From: Flavobacterium sp. N1736
GTDB lineage: Bacteria > Bacteroidota > Bacteroidia > Flavobacteriales > Flavobacteriaceae
Direction: 5' to 3'
NCBI RefSeq assembly: GCF_025947065.1
Contig: NZ_CP109994.1
Location: 1,364,001 to 1,428,000, forward strand
Length of the DNA: 64,000 nucleotides
Numbering within the stretch: the stretch's first letter is position 1; every line of letters starts with the position of its first letter. Positions 49,884-59,260 of the stretch are shown here, in pieces. The notes beneath the pieces were generated by a model. It did no database searches and was not told the origin of the DNA. It saw nothing but the letters and a program-made list of their open reading frames with translations. A program made the position numbers and the translations under genes.

Positions 49884-50549
49884 ATGATTCAAAAAATATT
49901 CAGTTATCTCATTCCCATAAAAATATTCAAAAAAAAATCGGCCAGAAGTAAAATGATTGAAGTTACCTGGGCAAACGGTGAATTAGTTTTAGACTCTGAA
50001 AATACCAATTATTCATACGGAAGTTTGCAGCGTATATTAAGGTACGGTTTGCGAAATATTGGGTATGAAAATATTATAAAAATGAATCATGTTTTATTGC
50101 TGGGTGTTGCCGGCGGAAGTGTCATTAAAACTTTGGTAGACGAAATTGAATATAAAGGAAAAATTACCGGAGTTGAAATTGATCCTGATATAATACAGAT
50201 TGCAAATCAATATTTTAATCTCGATCAGATAAAACAACTTGAAATTATTATTGATGATGCTTTTGAATTTGTGCTAAAAACAAAAGACAAATATGATTTA
50301 ATAATTATAGATGTTTTTGAAGATATAAAAATGCCCAATTTTTTATTTGAAAGTTTCTTTTCAGACCGTGTTTTTTCATTACTAAAAAATGAAGGAGTGG
50401 TGCTTTTTAATACCATGATTTTAGATGAAGCACATAATGTTAGAAATAAAAAGTATATTTCAGAAATAAATCCTAAATTGTTTTCCTCAAAAATGTTGCC
50501 CCGCATAGAGGTTCACAACGAATTAATTATCATTGAAAAAGTCGCCTAA
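49884..50549 (+). CDS. Spermidine-synthase-like methyltransferase-fold protein
   Basis: A 221-residue Rossmann-fold protein of the spermidine synthase/polyamine aminopropyltransferase family. It has LLLGVAGGSVIKTL (about 73-86), the acidic ITGVEIDPDIIQIA, DDAFEFVLKTKDKYDLIIIDVFED and a short C-terminus. It is shorter than true spermidine synthases and lacks the N-terminal beta-barrel, so it may be a variant or an orphan aminopropyltransferase. Its gene lies 12 bases before the M23 peptidase. A link to the 38-41 kb polyamine genes is only suggestive. Confidence 0.75.
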   Translation: MIQKIFSYLIPIKIFKKKSARSKMIEVTWANGELVLDSENTNYSYGSLQRILRYGLRNIGYENIIKMNHVLLLGVAGGSVIKTLVDEIEYKGKITGVEIDPDIIQIANQYFNLDQIKQLEIIIDDAFEFVLKTKDKYDLIIIDVFEDIKMPNFLFESFFSDRVFSLLKNEGVVLFNTMILDEAHNVRNKKYISEINPKLFSSKMLPRIEVHNELIIIEKVA

Positions 50550-50560
50550 TTTACCATTTT

Positions 50561-51238
50561 ATGAAGACCCTAGTTTCTATTTTAAAAACTTTACCACCTA
50601 CTAAAGTTATCGATTCAAGTATAGATTTTTCAAAATATGCAGCATTAGATTTATCTGTTACCAACAAAGAACTGGTTGAAAAGAAACCAATAACTGCTGT
50701 TGATTTTGAAAATTTTATATCAAATTATTTAAAAAAGAATAATGCAGAAATCGCTTTTGGCGGTTATATCGAAGGACGGAACTTATATCAAAGAAGTACT
50801 ATTTTTAAAAGTGATAATAACCCCGAACGCAATATTCATATTGGTCTGGATTTATGGGGAAAAGTGGGTACAATAATTTTAGCTCCGCTTGACGGAAAAA
50901 TTCATAGTTTTAAAAATAACGAAGGTTTGGGCGATTATGGTCCAACGATTATATTGGAACATGAGATTGAAAATGAAAAATTTTATACTTTATACGGACA
51001 TTTATCGTTAGAAAGTATAGAAAACTTAACCGTTGGGACTGTTTTTAAGAAAGGTGAAAGTTTAGCAACCTTTGGAGATTCTACAATTAATGGCGATTAT
51101 GCACCACATTTGCATTTTCAGATTATAAATAATATCGAAAATTATAATGGCGATTATCCCGGAGTTTGCAACATTAATGACTTAAATTTTTATATAGAAA
51201 ACTGTCCCGACCCTAACTTATTATTAAAAATAACATAA
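50561..51238 (+). CDS. M23-family (LytM) peptidoglycan DD-metallopeptidase
   Basis: A 225-residue peptidase. The LytM signatures are intact: HIGLDLWGKVGTIILAPLDG (about 87-106, with His and Asp as zinc ligands) and HLHFQI near 187. There is no signal peptide, although the N-terminus is unusual and the protein may be exported otherwise. It lies 12 bases after the spermidine-synthase-like gene and seven bases before the lipoprotein gene, so the three make a short operon. Confidence 0.85.
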   Translation: MKTLVSILKTLPPTKVIDSSIDFSKYAALDLSVTNKELVEKKPITAVDFENFISNYLKKNNAEIAFGGYIEGRNLYQRSTIFKSDNNPERNIHIGLDLWGKVGTIILAPLDGKIHSFKNNEGLGDYGPTIILEHEIENEKFYTLYGHLSLESIENLTVGTVFKKGESLATFGDSTINGDYAPHLHFQIINNIENYNGDYPGVCNINDLNFYIENCPDPNLLLKIT

Positions 51239-51244
51239 ATAGTT

Positions 51245-51718
51245 ATGAAGAAAGCAGTATTGATTATATGTTTGTTGTTGCTTATTGGCTGTAAATCGAA
51301 AACCATAAGCAGAGATACCGAAGATTTAAAAATTAAAAAAGTTGTTTCGACTGAAATTAGTTCATTGCAACAGCAAAAAGCGTATGATTTGGGCAAGCGC
51401 GTTTTAGAAACCTGCAACACGTCTAAATTTAAACCTTTTAATGAAACCGAAGTTACACCATCTGTAATGGAAAACACAACAGAGGAACGCCTGACAAAAA
51501 CATGCCAAAGATTTAGACAATATTATGGCAGTTTTATTGATTTGAAATTAGATGGTGTTTATAAAACAAAACAAGAAACAATTTATCGATATCATGCATT
51601 GTACAGCAAAAAAGTGGCTAACAAAGAATTGCGTGTTTTTGTAAATGAAGAAAATTTAGTTTCTGCAATAAAATCTATGGATTGGGATGAAAAATTCGAA
51701 TCTCAAATAACAGACTAA
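51245..51718 (+). CDS. Lipoprotein of unknown function
   Basis: A 157-residue lipoprotein. The signal MKKAVLIICLLLLIGC has a lipobox LIGC with Cys16. The mature part is helical and charged, with QQQKAYDLGKRVLETCNTSKF and TKTCQRFRQYYGSFIDLKLDG. No family recognised. It lies seven bases after the M23 gene and is probably in the same operon; a role near the envelope is plausible but unproven. Confidence 0.6.
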   Translation: MKKAVLIICLLLLIGCKSKTISRDTEDLKIKKVVSTEISSLQQQKAYDLGKRVLETCNTSKFKPFNETEVTPSVMENTTEERLTKTCQRFRQYYGSFIDLKLDGVYKTKQETIYRYHALYSKKVANKELRVFVNEENLVSAIKSMDWDEKFESQITD

Positions 51719-51732
51719 TAAACCATTAAACT

Positions 51733-52257
51733 ATGAATTTAAAATTCCCTCTTTTTGTGTTATTGTTAATTTCAACATTATCAAATGCTCAGCAAACAAT
51801 GATTGTAAATGGTTCTAAACCTTTTTCGGCAACACAAAATTATACTTTTATCTGCGAAAAATATGCGTATACCGGCGAAGTTGGCGTACAGATTGCAAAA
51901 ACAGACAAAGGGGGAATTTTAAAATTAACAATCGCAACAGCAAATGATAAAGCCCGAATTGCCGGAGGCGTTTATGTAGATCTTGCCAATGCCGATGTTA
52001 TTGCCTGCACAGACAAAAATGTAAAAGAATCTGCCGATGGTAAAACAACATCTTACTATTATTTTACTCCCGCAGAAATGAATAAATTGAAAAATACTGA
52101 TATTAAAGGAATTAGATTTATAATTACCGGAAATTCAAACACTTTTGGCAACCAAACCGGATATTTTACAGCAGTAAATAAAATGTCTTATTTTTCTACA
52201 GCGTTCGATCAATCTAAAAAAACATTCAATACAGCTAAAGAAATTAGTATTTTATAA
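51733..52257 (+). CDS. Secreted protein of unknown function
   Basis: A 174-residue protein with a signal peptide (MNLKFPLFVLLLISTLSNAQ). The mature part is beta-rich with repeated G-containing strands (GGVYVDLANADVIACTD, TTSYYYFTPAEMNKLKN). It may be a small beta-barrel or jelly-roll. Not recognised. Starts 14 bases after the lipoprotein gene. Confidence 0.6.
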   Translation: MNLKFPLFVLLLISTLSNAQQTMIVNGSKPFSATQNYTFICEKYAYTGEVGVQIAKTDKGGILKLTIATANDKARIAGGVYVDLANADVIACTDKNVKESADGKTTSYYYFTPAEMNKLKNTDIKGIRFIITGNSNTFGNQTGYFTAVNKMSYFSTAFDQSKKTFNTAKEISIL

Positions 52258-52304
52258 AGATTTTTTCTTATATTAAATCTATATTTATAATCTAATTGTA
52301 TTCT

Positions 52305-52775
52305 ATGAACTCGAACGAAAACTTAATCGCCAAATTTTATACCGCTTTTGCAAATGCCGATTACCAAACAATGAGTGAATGTTATCATCCAAAAGTTCAT
52401 TTTATTGATCCCGCTTTTGGTTTATTAAAAGAAGGACAGGTTTCTGATATGTGGAAAATGTTACTTTTAAGAAGTAAAGGCAGTCTTAAAATTGAGTTCT
52501 CTAATATAAAAGCTGACGATTTTACCGGTTCTGCAAATTGGGTGGCTACGTATAATTTTAGCAGAACCAACAGAAACGTAATCAACAAAATTGCCGCCGA
52601 ATTTATTTTTCAGGATGGTTTAATTATAAAACACACCGATAATTTTGATGTCTGGAAATGGTCCAAACAAGCTTTTGGAATTAAAGGATTATTATTGGGC
52701 TGGACAGGATTTTTTCAGGACAAAATAAAAGAACAAGCCTTATTATCACTTAAAAAATTTCAGGAAGCACAGTAA
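52305..52775 (+). CDS. NTF2/SnoaL-like protein
   Basis: A 156-residue protein from the ATG at 52305; a TTG three codons upstream is possible. The SnoaL-like fold shows IAKFYTAFANADYQTMSECYHPKVHFIDPAFG (about 8-39) and KADDFTGSANWVATYNF, with a hydrophobic pocket. Such proteins bind or isomerise small ligands. The C-terminal FQDKIKEQALLSLKKFQ helix extends beyond the core. The substrate is unknown. Confidence 0.82.
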   Translation: MNSNENLIAKFYTAFANADYQTMSECYHPKVHFIDPAFGLLKEGQVSDMWKMLLLRSKGSLKIEFSNIKADDFTGSANWVATYNFSRTNRNVINKIAAEFIFQDGLIIKHTDNFDVWKWSKQAFGIKGLLLGWTGFFQDKIKEQALLSLKKFQEAQ

Positions 52776-52784
52776 TATTGTTTT

Positions 52785-54272
52785 TTAAGACTTAAACCAC
52801 TTCGCTACCAATTCATCTTCAAACGAATTTGCATTTTTATGGATAAATTCATTTGTGCTATTATTATATGAATAATCTAAAGCCCATGTTTCGTGGTTTT
52901 TAGCTAAATCTTTAATACTATCGCAAACAAAAGTAATTTCTTCATCAGTAGTTGTTGGATGAATTGACATTCTAATCCATCCCGGTTTTTTGATCAAATC
53001 ACCAATCGTAATTTCATTCACCAGTTTATTCGAAGTTTCCTGATCTACGTGCAATAAAAAGTGACCGTAAGTTCCGGCACAGCTGCATCCGCCTCTGGTT
53101 TGAATTCCGAATTTATCATTCAGTAATTTCACACCTAAATTAAAATGCAAATTTTCAATAAAAAAAGAAACAACGCCCAAACGATTTTTATGCTGACCGG
53201 CAAGAATTTTAATATTCTCAACAGATTCTAATTCATTAAAAACAAAATCAACAATTTCGTGTTCGCGCTGTAAAATGTTCTCAATTCCCATTTCTTCCTT
53301 CAACTCAATTGCCAGGGCCGTTTTTATAACCTGAAGAAAACCCGGAGTTCCGCCATCTTCACGATCCTCGATATTGTCAATATATTTATGTTCTCCCCAA
53401 GGATTTGTCCAGCTTACAGTTCCGCCGCCAGGACAATCAGGAATCATATTATTGTATAATTTTTTATTAAAAATCAAAACTCCCGAAGTTCCCGGACCAC
53501 CCAAAAATTTATGAGGTGAAAAGAAAATAGCATCTAAATATGCTTCCGGATCTTTAGGATGCATATCAATTTCTACATAAGGGCCTGAACACGCGAAGTC
53601 TACAAAACAAACACCATTATGCTGATGCATTAATTTTGCCGCTTCATGAAAAGGAGTTTTTAATCCTGTAACATTCGAACAAGATGTTATTGAAGCGATT
53701 TTGATAGCTCTGTCACTATGTTTTTCTAATAATAAAGCTAAATTATCCAAACAAAAAAGACCTTTTTCGCATGATGGAATAATTTCAACATCGGCAATAG
53801 TTTCTAACCAAGACGTTTGATTCGAATGATGCTCCATATGTGAAATAAAAACAACAGGTTTTTTTTCAGCAGGAACAGTTGTAAAATCCTTTAAGTTCTC
53901 AGGAATTTTTAAACCTAAAATACGTTGAAATTTATTGATAACTCCCGTCATTCCGGTTCCATCGGTAATTAAAACATCATTTTCATTTGCATTTGTATGA
54001 CGTTTGATAATATGTCTGGCATGGTGATATGCCTTTGTCATGGCAGTACCTGACACAGTCGTTTCTGTATGAGTGTTTGCTACAAAAGGTCCAAATTCAT
54101 TAAGCAGTTTCTCCTCAATAGGGCGATATAATCTTCCACTGGCAGTCCAATCCGTATAAATGATCTGTTTTTTACCATAAGGAGACATAAAATCCTGATT
54201 AATTCCGACAATATTTTTTCTAAAATCCTGAAAATATGTTTCTAAACTGATGGTATTATTTTTGCTATTCAT
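52785..54272 (-). CDS. Aminotransferase class V-fold protein (cysteine desulfurase-like)
   Basis: A 495-residue PLP-dependent enzyme from the ATG at 54272. PLP elements: DGTGMTGVINKF, SHMEHHSNQ, FVDFACSGPYVEID and the Schiff-base Lys in FFSPHKFLGGPGTSGVL. The C-terminal TRGGCSCAGTYGHFLL carries two Cys, of the kind used in cysteine desulfurases and related class V enzymes. It is longer than IscS/NifS. Convergent with the NTF2-like gene, with about ten bases between stops. A TATATTTG box lies upstream at 54301-54294. The substrate is uncertain. Confidence 0.85.
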   Translation of the reverse strand: MNSKNNTISLETYFQDFRKNIVGINQDFMSPYGKKQIIYTDWTASGRLYRPIEEKLLNEFGPFVANTHTETTVSGTAMTKAYHHARHIIKRHTNANENDVLITDGTGMTGVINKFQRILGLKIPENLKDFTTVPAEKKPVVFISHMEHHSNQTSWLETIADVEIIPSCEKGLFCLDNLALLLEKHSDRAIKIASITSCSNVTGLKTPFHEAAKLMHQHNGVCFVDFACSGPYVEIDMHPKDPEAYLDAIFFSPHKFLGGPGTSGVLIFNKKLYNNMIPDCPGGGTVSWTNPWGEHKYIDNIEDREDGGTPGFLQVIKTALAIELKEEMGIENILQREHEIVDFVFNELESVENIKILAGQHKNRLGVVSFFIENLHFNLGVKLLNDKFGIQTRGGCSCAGTYGHFLLHVDQETSNKLVNEITIGDLIKKPGWIRMSIHPTTTDEEITFVCDSIKDLAKNHETWALDYSYNNSTNEFIHKNANSFEDELVAKWFKS

Positions 54273-54454
54273 TATTGTGCCTGAGTTTGACTGCAAATAT
54301 ATTGCTTTTTTACAGAATTGTGAATTTATCAATTATAAACTTCAAACATTAAATAACCTTTTAGTATCTTTAATTAAAGAGTCGTTTTTTAACTAAATTA
54401 TCATAATATTCTATCGGTTTAATAGGGCATATAAAACTTTAACTATAACATTTA

Positions 54455-54988
54455 ATGGAAAATTTATCTGTAGCTACTTTTGGTGGTGGATGTTTTTGGT
54501 GTATAGAAGCTGTAATTCAGCGTTTAAAAGGAATAGAATCTTTAAAATCAGGATATTCGGGAGGTTTTATTAAAAACCCGCCTTATCGTGAAGTTTGTAC
54601 TGGCAGAACCGGTCACGCCGAAGTCATACAAGTTACATTTGATCCTGACATAATTTCATATCATGATTTAATTTTTATATTTATGACAAGTCATGATCCA
54701 ACAACTCTAAATCGTCAGGGCGCAGATGTTGGCACACAATATCGCTCTGTTATTCTATATCATAATGAAGAACAAAAAGCAATCGCTAAACAAGTTTTTG
54801 AAGAAGTAAAAGATTTTTACGACGATCCAATTGTAACGCAATTAATTGAATTTGAAGTATTTTACAATGCCGAAAAAGATCATCAAAACTATTATAACAA
54901 CAATCAGGATGCTCGTTATTGCCAAATCGTAATTGACCCGAAAGTACAGAAATTAAAAAAAATGTACGCTGATAAATTAATTGAATAA
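54455..54988 (+). CDS. msrA: Peptide-methionine (S)-S-oxide reductase
   Basis: A 177-residue MsrA that reduces methionine-S-sulfoxide in proteins. The active site is GGGCFWCIEAVIQRLKG (10-26, catalytic first Cys), followed by SGYSGGF, GHAEVIQVTFDP and the tail ADKLIE. Length and motifs are those of a single-domain MsrA; it has no fused MsrB. No signal peptide, so it is cytoplasmic. It stands alone. Confidence 0.95.
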   Translation: MENLSVATFGGGCFWCIEAVIQRLKGIESLKSGYSGGFIKNPPYREVCTGRTGHAEVIQVTFDPDIISYHDLIFIFMTSHDPTTLNRQGADVGTQYRSVILYHNEEQKAIAKQVFEEVKDFYDDPIVTQLIEFEVFYNAEKDHQNYYNNNQDARYCQIVIDPKVQKLKKMYADKLIE

Positions 54989-55129
54989 AAAGTTTAGCCA
55001 TAGATTAAAAAGATTTTTTTACCATTAAGTGATTAAGTTATATTAAGAAGCACAGCTTCATTTTTCTTAATTTCAAAATTAAATGTTTTATCTATCATTT
55101 TAATCAGTGGCTGGAAAAATAAAAATGAA

Positions 55130-56698
55130 ATGAAAAATTTAAAAATAAATAATCGTTTTACTGCTGAATTACCTGCAGATCCAGACGAAACAAATGAAAT
55201 TCGTCAGGTTAAAAATGCGCTTTTTTCATACGTAAATCCAACAAAACCTTCAAATCCAAAACTAATTCACGCTTCAGAAGAAGTTGCTGATTTAGTTGGA
55301 ATCTCTGCAGAGGAAATTCAGTCTGAATCATTTTTGAATGCATTTTCGGGAAAAGAAATTCTACCGGATACAAAACCTTATGCGATGTGTTATGCCGGAC
55401 ATCAATTCGGAAATTGGGCTGGACAATTAGGTGACGGCCGCGCTATAAATTTAACTGAAGTTGAATATAATAATGATTTTTTTACGCTTCAATTAAAAGG
55501 CGCAGGAAAAACACCTTATTCCAGAACTGCTGATGGTTTGGCTGTTTTGCGTTCATCAATAAGAGAATATTTATGTGCCGAAGCTATGTATTATTTGGGA
55601 GTTCCCACTACCCGATCGCTTTCGCTGATGTTGTCTGGTGATGAAGTTTTGCGTGATATTTTATACAACGGAAATCCAGCCTACGAAAAAGGCGCCATTG
55701 TTTGTCGTGTTGCTCCATCTTTTATTCGCTTTGGAAGTTTTGAAATGCTTACTGCCAGAAATGAGCTTAAAAATTTGAAACAATTTGTCGAGTACAATAT
55801 CAAATATTATTTTCCTGAAATTAAAGGAGAGCCAAAAGAACAATATTTACAATTCTTTAAAAAGGTTGCAGATACTACCCGCGAAATGATTTTGCATTGG
55901 CAGCGCGTTGGTTTTGTGCACGGGGTAATGAATACGGATAATATGTCTATTCACGGAATCACGATTGATTACGGCCCTTATGGCTGGTTAGAAAATTATG
56001 ATCCAAGCTGGACGCCAAATACAACAGACAGTCAAAACAGACGATATCGTTTTGGAAATCAGCCTCAGGTTGCACAATGGAATTTGTACCAATTGGCGAA
56101 TGCTCTTTATCCTTTGATCAACGAAGCCGAACCTTTAGAAAAAATACTTGAATCGTTTATCATTGATTTTGATTCAGATTATAAAACAATGTTTTTAAGT
56201 AAATTAGGAATATTTACTTCAACTGAAACTGACAGTAAATTAATCACTGCTTTAGAAACTGTTCTACAATTATCTGAAACGGATATGACTATCTTTTTTA
56301 GAAATTTAAGTAAAGTTTTAAAGTCGGATTCTGCGAAAGATGCCATTGAAAAAATTCAGGACGCTTTTTATATTCCCGAAGAAATTTCGGGAGAAATTCT
56401 GGAATCCTGGAAAAAATGGTTTTCTGTTTACATCGAAAGATTAAATACCGAAGACCTTTCCGGTGAAAATCGAGCAGAAAAAATGAACAAGATAAATCCA
56501 AAATATGTGCTTCGAAATTATATGGCGCAATTGGCAATTGATGCAGCAGATCAGGGAGATTATTCACTGATAAATGAACTGTATTTATTACTGCAAAAGC
56601 CTTATGACGAACAACCTGAATCTGAAAAATGGTTTGTAAAACGACCAGATTGGGCACGCTCAAAAGTAGGTTGTTCAATGCTTTCCTGTAGTTCTTAA
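55130..56698 (+). CDS. selO: Protein adenylyltransferase SelO (YdiU family)
   Basis: A 522-residue pseudokinase-fold enzyme that transfers AMP to proteins. It has GQLGDGRAINLTEV, LKGAGKTPYSRTADGLAVLRSS (about 123-144), and the catalytic HGVMNTDNMSIHGITIDYGPYG near 261-282. The C-terminus is MLSCSS, in keeping with the conserved Cys (Sec in eukaryotes) near the end of the family. Length is normal. It is convergent with the YpdA gene with about seven bases between stops. Confidence 0.94.
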   Translation: MKNLKINNRFTAELPADPDETNEIRQVKNALFSYVNPTKPSNPKLIHASEEVADLVGISAEEIQSESFLNAFSGKEILPDTKPYAMCYAGHQFGNWAGQLGDGRAINLTEVEYNNDFFTLQLKGAGKTPYSRTADGLAVLRSSIREYLCAEAMYYLGVPTTRSLSLMLSGDEVLRDILYNGNPAYEKGAIVCRVAPSFIRFGSFEMLTARNELKNLKQFVEYNIKYYFPEIKGEPKEQYLQFFKKVADTTREMILHWQRVGFVHGVMNTDNMSIHGITIDYGPYGWLENYDPSWTPNTTDSQNRRYRFGNQPQVAQWNLYQLANALYPLINEAEPLEKILESFIIDFDSDYKTMFLSKLGIFTSTETDSKLITALETVLQLSETDMTIFFRNLSKVLKSDSAKDAIEKIQDAFYIPEEISGEILESWKKWFSVYIERLNTEDLSGENRAEKMNKINPKYVLRNYMAQLAIDAADQGDYSLINELYLLLQKPYDEQPESEKWFVKRPDWARSKVGCSMLSCSS

Positions 56699-56705
56699 AA
56701 GTTTT

Positions 56706-57671
56706 TTACTTTGAAGTAATATAATCTACAATCATATTAGCATGAATTCTTGAATTTTCAATAAACCATTTATGTGTTTGCATTCCGCCGCAAACTACGC
56801 CTGCAAGAAACAAACCTTCAATATTTGTTTCCATGGTTTCAGGATTGTACGTCGGAATTTTCAATTCATCATTAGAAAGATGAATTCCCATATTTTCAAG
56901 AAAGGTCAAATCAGGTTTATAACCTGTTAACGCCAAAACAAAGTCATTTTCAATTGTTATTTTCCCGTTTGGAGTTTCGATTTCAACTTCATTTTCTTTA
57001 ATTTCAGTAATATTCGATTCAAAGTACGCTTTTATGCTTCCTTCGGCGATTCGGTTTTCTATATCTGGTTTTACCCAATATTTTACTCTGTTATTTATTT
57101 CGTTTTTACGAATAACCATAGTAACATTTGCGCCTTTTCGCCAACATTCTAATGCCGCGTCAACAGATGAATTATTAGCGCCAACAACAAGAATATTCCT
57201 AAAGGCATATTCATGAGCTTCCTTATAATAATGACGAACTTTTGGCAACTCCTCGCCTTTTATATTCATCTTAATAGGAATATCATAAAAACCTGTAGCA
57301 ATGACAACATTTTTGGCCTCGTATGTATTTTTATCAGAAATTATTCTGAAGATTGAGTTCTCCTGTTTTTTAACGCTAATTACCCTTTCAAATAAACTCA
57401 TTGAGAAATTAAAATAACGATGAATATTTCGGTAATATTCTAAAGCTTCCTGGCGACCTGGTTTTGGCGCCAGACAATTAAACGGAATATCTCCAATTTC
57501 CAGCCGTTCAGCCGTTGAAAAAAAAGTCATATATAATGGATAATTGAAAATACTGTTTACAATTGCCCCTTTTTCAATAATTAAATAACGCAAGTTTTTC
57601 TTTTGAGCTTCAATTGCGCAGGCTAATCCAATTGGTCCGCCTCCAACAATTATCAAATCATATTCTGTCAT
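56706..57671 (-). CDS. YpdA-family flavin-dependent disulfide reductase
   Basis: A 321-residue FAD/NAD(P)-binding protein. The FAD loop is IIVGGGPIGLACAIEAQKK (7-25), and the NADPH loop ILVVGANNSSVDAALE near 158. The family stretch FNCLAPKPGRQEALEYYR is present, as in the putative bacillithiol disulfide reductase YpdA. No redox CxxC is visible, as expected for YpdA. The bacillithiol synthesis genes are not in the window. It is followed upstream on the minus strand by the CYTH gene with six bases between. Confidence 0.88.
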   Translation of the reverse strand: MTEYDLIIVGGGPIGLACAIEAQKKNLRYLIIEKGAIVNSIFNYPLYMTFFSTAERLEIGDIPFNCLAPKPGRQEALEYYRNIHRYFNFSMSLFERVISVKKQENSIFRIISDKNTYEAKNVVIATGFYDIPIKMNIKGEELPKVRHYYKEAHEYAFRNILVVGANNSSVDAALECWRKGANVTMVIRKNEINNRVKYWVKPDIENRIAEGSIKAYFESNITEIKENEVEIETPNGKITIENDFVLALTGYKPDLTFLENMGIHLSNDELKIPTYNPETMETNIEGLFLAGVVCGGMQTHKWFIENSRIHANMIVDYITSK

Positions 57672-57677
57672 AATTTA

Positions 57678-58151
57678 TTATTTTTCCCAGTCTTTAAAGG
57701 GATTTTTACTCAAATAAGCGTTATAATATCTTTCATCATTAGTAACTTCTTCACCAAGCCATTCGGGCTTTTCAAAAGATTCTGTTTCTGATTCCAATTC
57801 AATTTCTGCCATTACCAAGCCTTCATTTTCTCCGTAGAATTCATCCACTTCAAAAACATGTTTTCCGACTTTTATCTCATATCGCGTTTTTTCAATTTTA
57901 CCTTTTTCACATAATTTAAGCAATTCCTGTGCTTCGTCAAGCGGAATTTCATTTTCCCATTCAAAACGAGACATTCCACCGTGATGACCAATTCCTTTTA
58001 TAGTAATAAACCCTTTATTTCCTTTAATTCTTACACGAACTGTTCTTTCAGGAAGAGAACTCAAATAACCCTGTGCAATTTTATTTTGAGTAAAAGCCTG
58101 TTCTTTAAAATCACCTGATTTTACAAGAAACTTTCTTTCTATTTCAATCAT
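57678..58151 (-). CDS. CYTH-domain protein
   Basis: A 157-residue protein from the ATG at 58151; a TTG-started extension upstream is unlikely. It has the ExExK motif in MIEIERKFLVKS and the acidic CYTH tunnel residues in RYEIKVGKHVFEVDEF and GLVMAEIELESE. CYTH enzymes are triphosphate tunnel metalloenzymes (thiamine triphosphatase, polyphosphatase or adenylyl cyclase class IV); the substrate is not decided by sequence. It precedes the YpdA gene by six bases. Confidence 0.92.
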   Translation of the reverse strand: MIEIERKFLVKSGDFKEQAFTQNKIAQGYLSSLPERTVRVRIKGNKGFITIKGIGHHGGMSRFEWENEIPLDEAQELLKLCEKGKIEKTRYEIKVGKHVFEVDEFYGENEGLVMAEIELESETESFEKPEWLGEEVTNDERYYNAYLSKNPFKDWEK

Positions 58152-58329
58152 TTTATTCTTAAATTTTTTCTTATGCAAGTTAATCAATTAGTTAGAACAA
58201 TAAATCACTTAAACTTTTTGTTTCTGTAACCTTTTAAAATGTCTTATTCTGATACAAAAATAACTAATTGATACACAAACACATAAGTTATTTTTCGTTA
58301 AATTTGATATAACTTTAAATCAATTTTTT

Positions 58330-59241
58330 ATGTCTAAAAAAGCACTTTATCTCATTGGTATTGTGGTAACTATTATTTTAGGTACATTTTTGTATCTTAA
58401 ATTCTGCTGCAATTGCTGTATGAAAACACCTACTCCTGATACTTCAAAAGTACCAACAGTAGCAACGGAGAATATCGGTCTTCAACCCTTTATTCTTGAT
58501 GGTCCCGGAATTAATTATCAAACAAATGATAATTTTAAATTTTTAAAGAATAGCGCTGCATTAATCAAACCTGTAAGCGATTCTTTATTGATTGGAATTG
58601 AGAAACTTAAATCGTTATTAATTGCAAATCCAAGGCAAAAAATTACAATTACCGGTTATTCAACTTCTGACGAAAGTAATTCAACAACTTTTGAAAATCT
58701 TGGTCTGGCAAGAGCAAATGATATTAAAAATTATTTTATTTCTAACGGTTTATCAGCATCACAATTTGATACAAAAGGTGAGATTATTGATCAATGGAAA
58801 ATGAATGCTGACACTCTTATCGGTCCTCTTGAATATCGTTTTCCTGCGCTGGACACTACGGCAGTTGCAAATAACGAGTGGAGTGAGTTAAAAGAAAAAA
58901 TTAATGCTGATCCTCTTACTTTACATTTCAGCACTAATAAATCAAGTGATAATTTAAATTCTGTTGAGAAACAAAAAGTAACTGATATTGTAAAATATTT
59001 ACAGAATGTTAAAGATGCTGCAGTTTTAATTACAGGACATTCTGATAATGTTGGAAATCGTGATGCAAATATTGCCTTAGCACAAAAACGTGCCGAATTC
59101 TCAAAAAATTATCTGGTTAAGAAAGGTATTGAAGCAACACGCATTACAACAGACTCAAAAGGTCCGGATGAACCGGTTGGCGAAAATACAACCGCTGAAG
59201 GAAAAGCAAAAAACAGAAGAACTGTAATAACGATCAAATAA
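58330..59241 (+). CDS. OmpA-family protein, two tandem OmpA-like segments
   Basis: A 303-residue protein with an N-terminal transmembrane segment (7-25), a Cys cluster (KFCCNCCMKT, 29-38), and two OmpA-like regions. The first (about 75-150) has KITITGYSTSDESNSTTFEN and RANDIKNYF; the second (about 200-300) has the complete OmpA signature AAVLITGHSDNVGNRDANIALAQKRAEF and ARITTDSKGPDEPVGEN. The first copy lacks Asp at the peptidoglycan site. The protein probably binds peptidoglycan. It precedes the HhH gene by 19 bases. Confidence 0.85.
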   Translation: MSKKALYLIGIVVTIILGTFLYLKFCCNCCMKTPTPDTSKVPTVATENIGLQPFILDGPGINYQTNDNFKFLKNSAALIKPVSDSLLIGIEKLKSLLIANPRQKITITGYSTSDESNSTTFENLGLARANDIKNYFISNGLSASQFDTKGEIIDQWKMNADTLIGPLEYRFPALDTTAVANNEWSELKEKINADPLTLHFSTNKSSDNLNSVEKQKVTDIVKYLQNVKDAAVLITGHSDNVGNRDANIALAQKRAEFSKNYLVKKGIEATRITTDSKGPDEPVGENTTAEGKAKNRRTVITIK

Positions 59242-59260
59242 TAATCAAAAATATATTATC

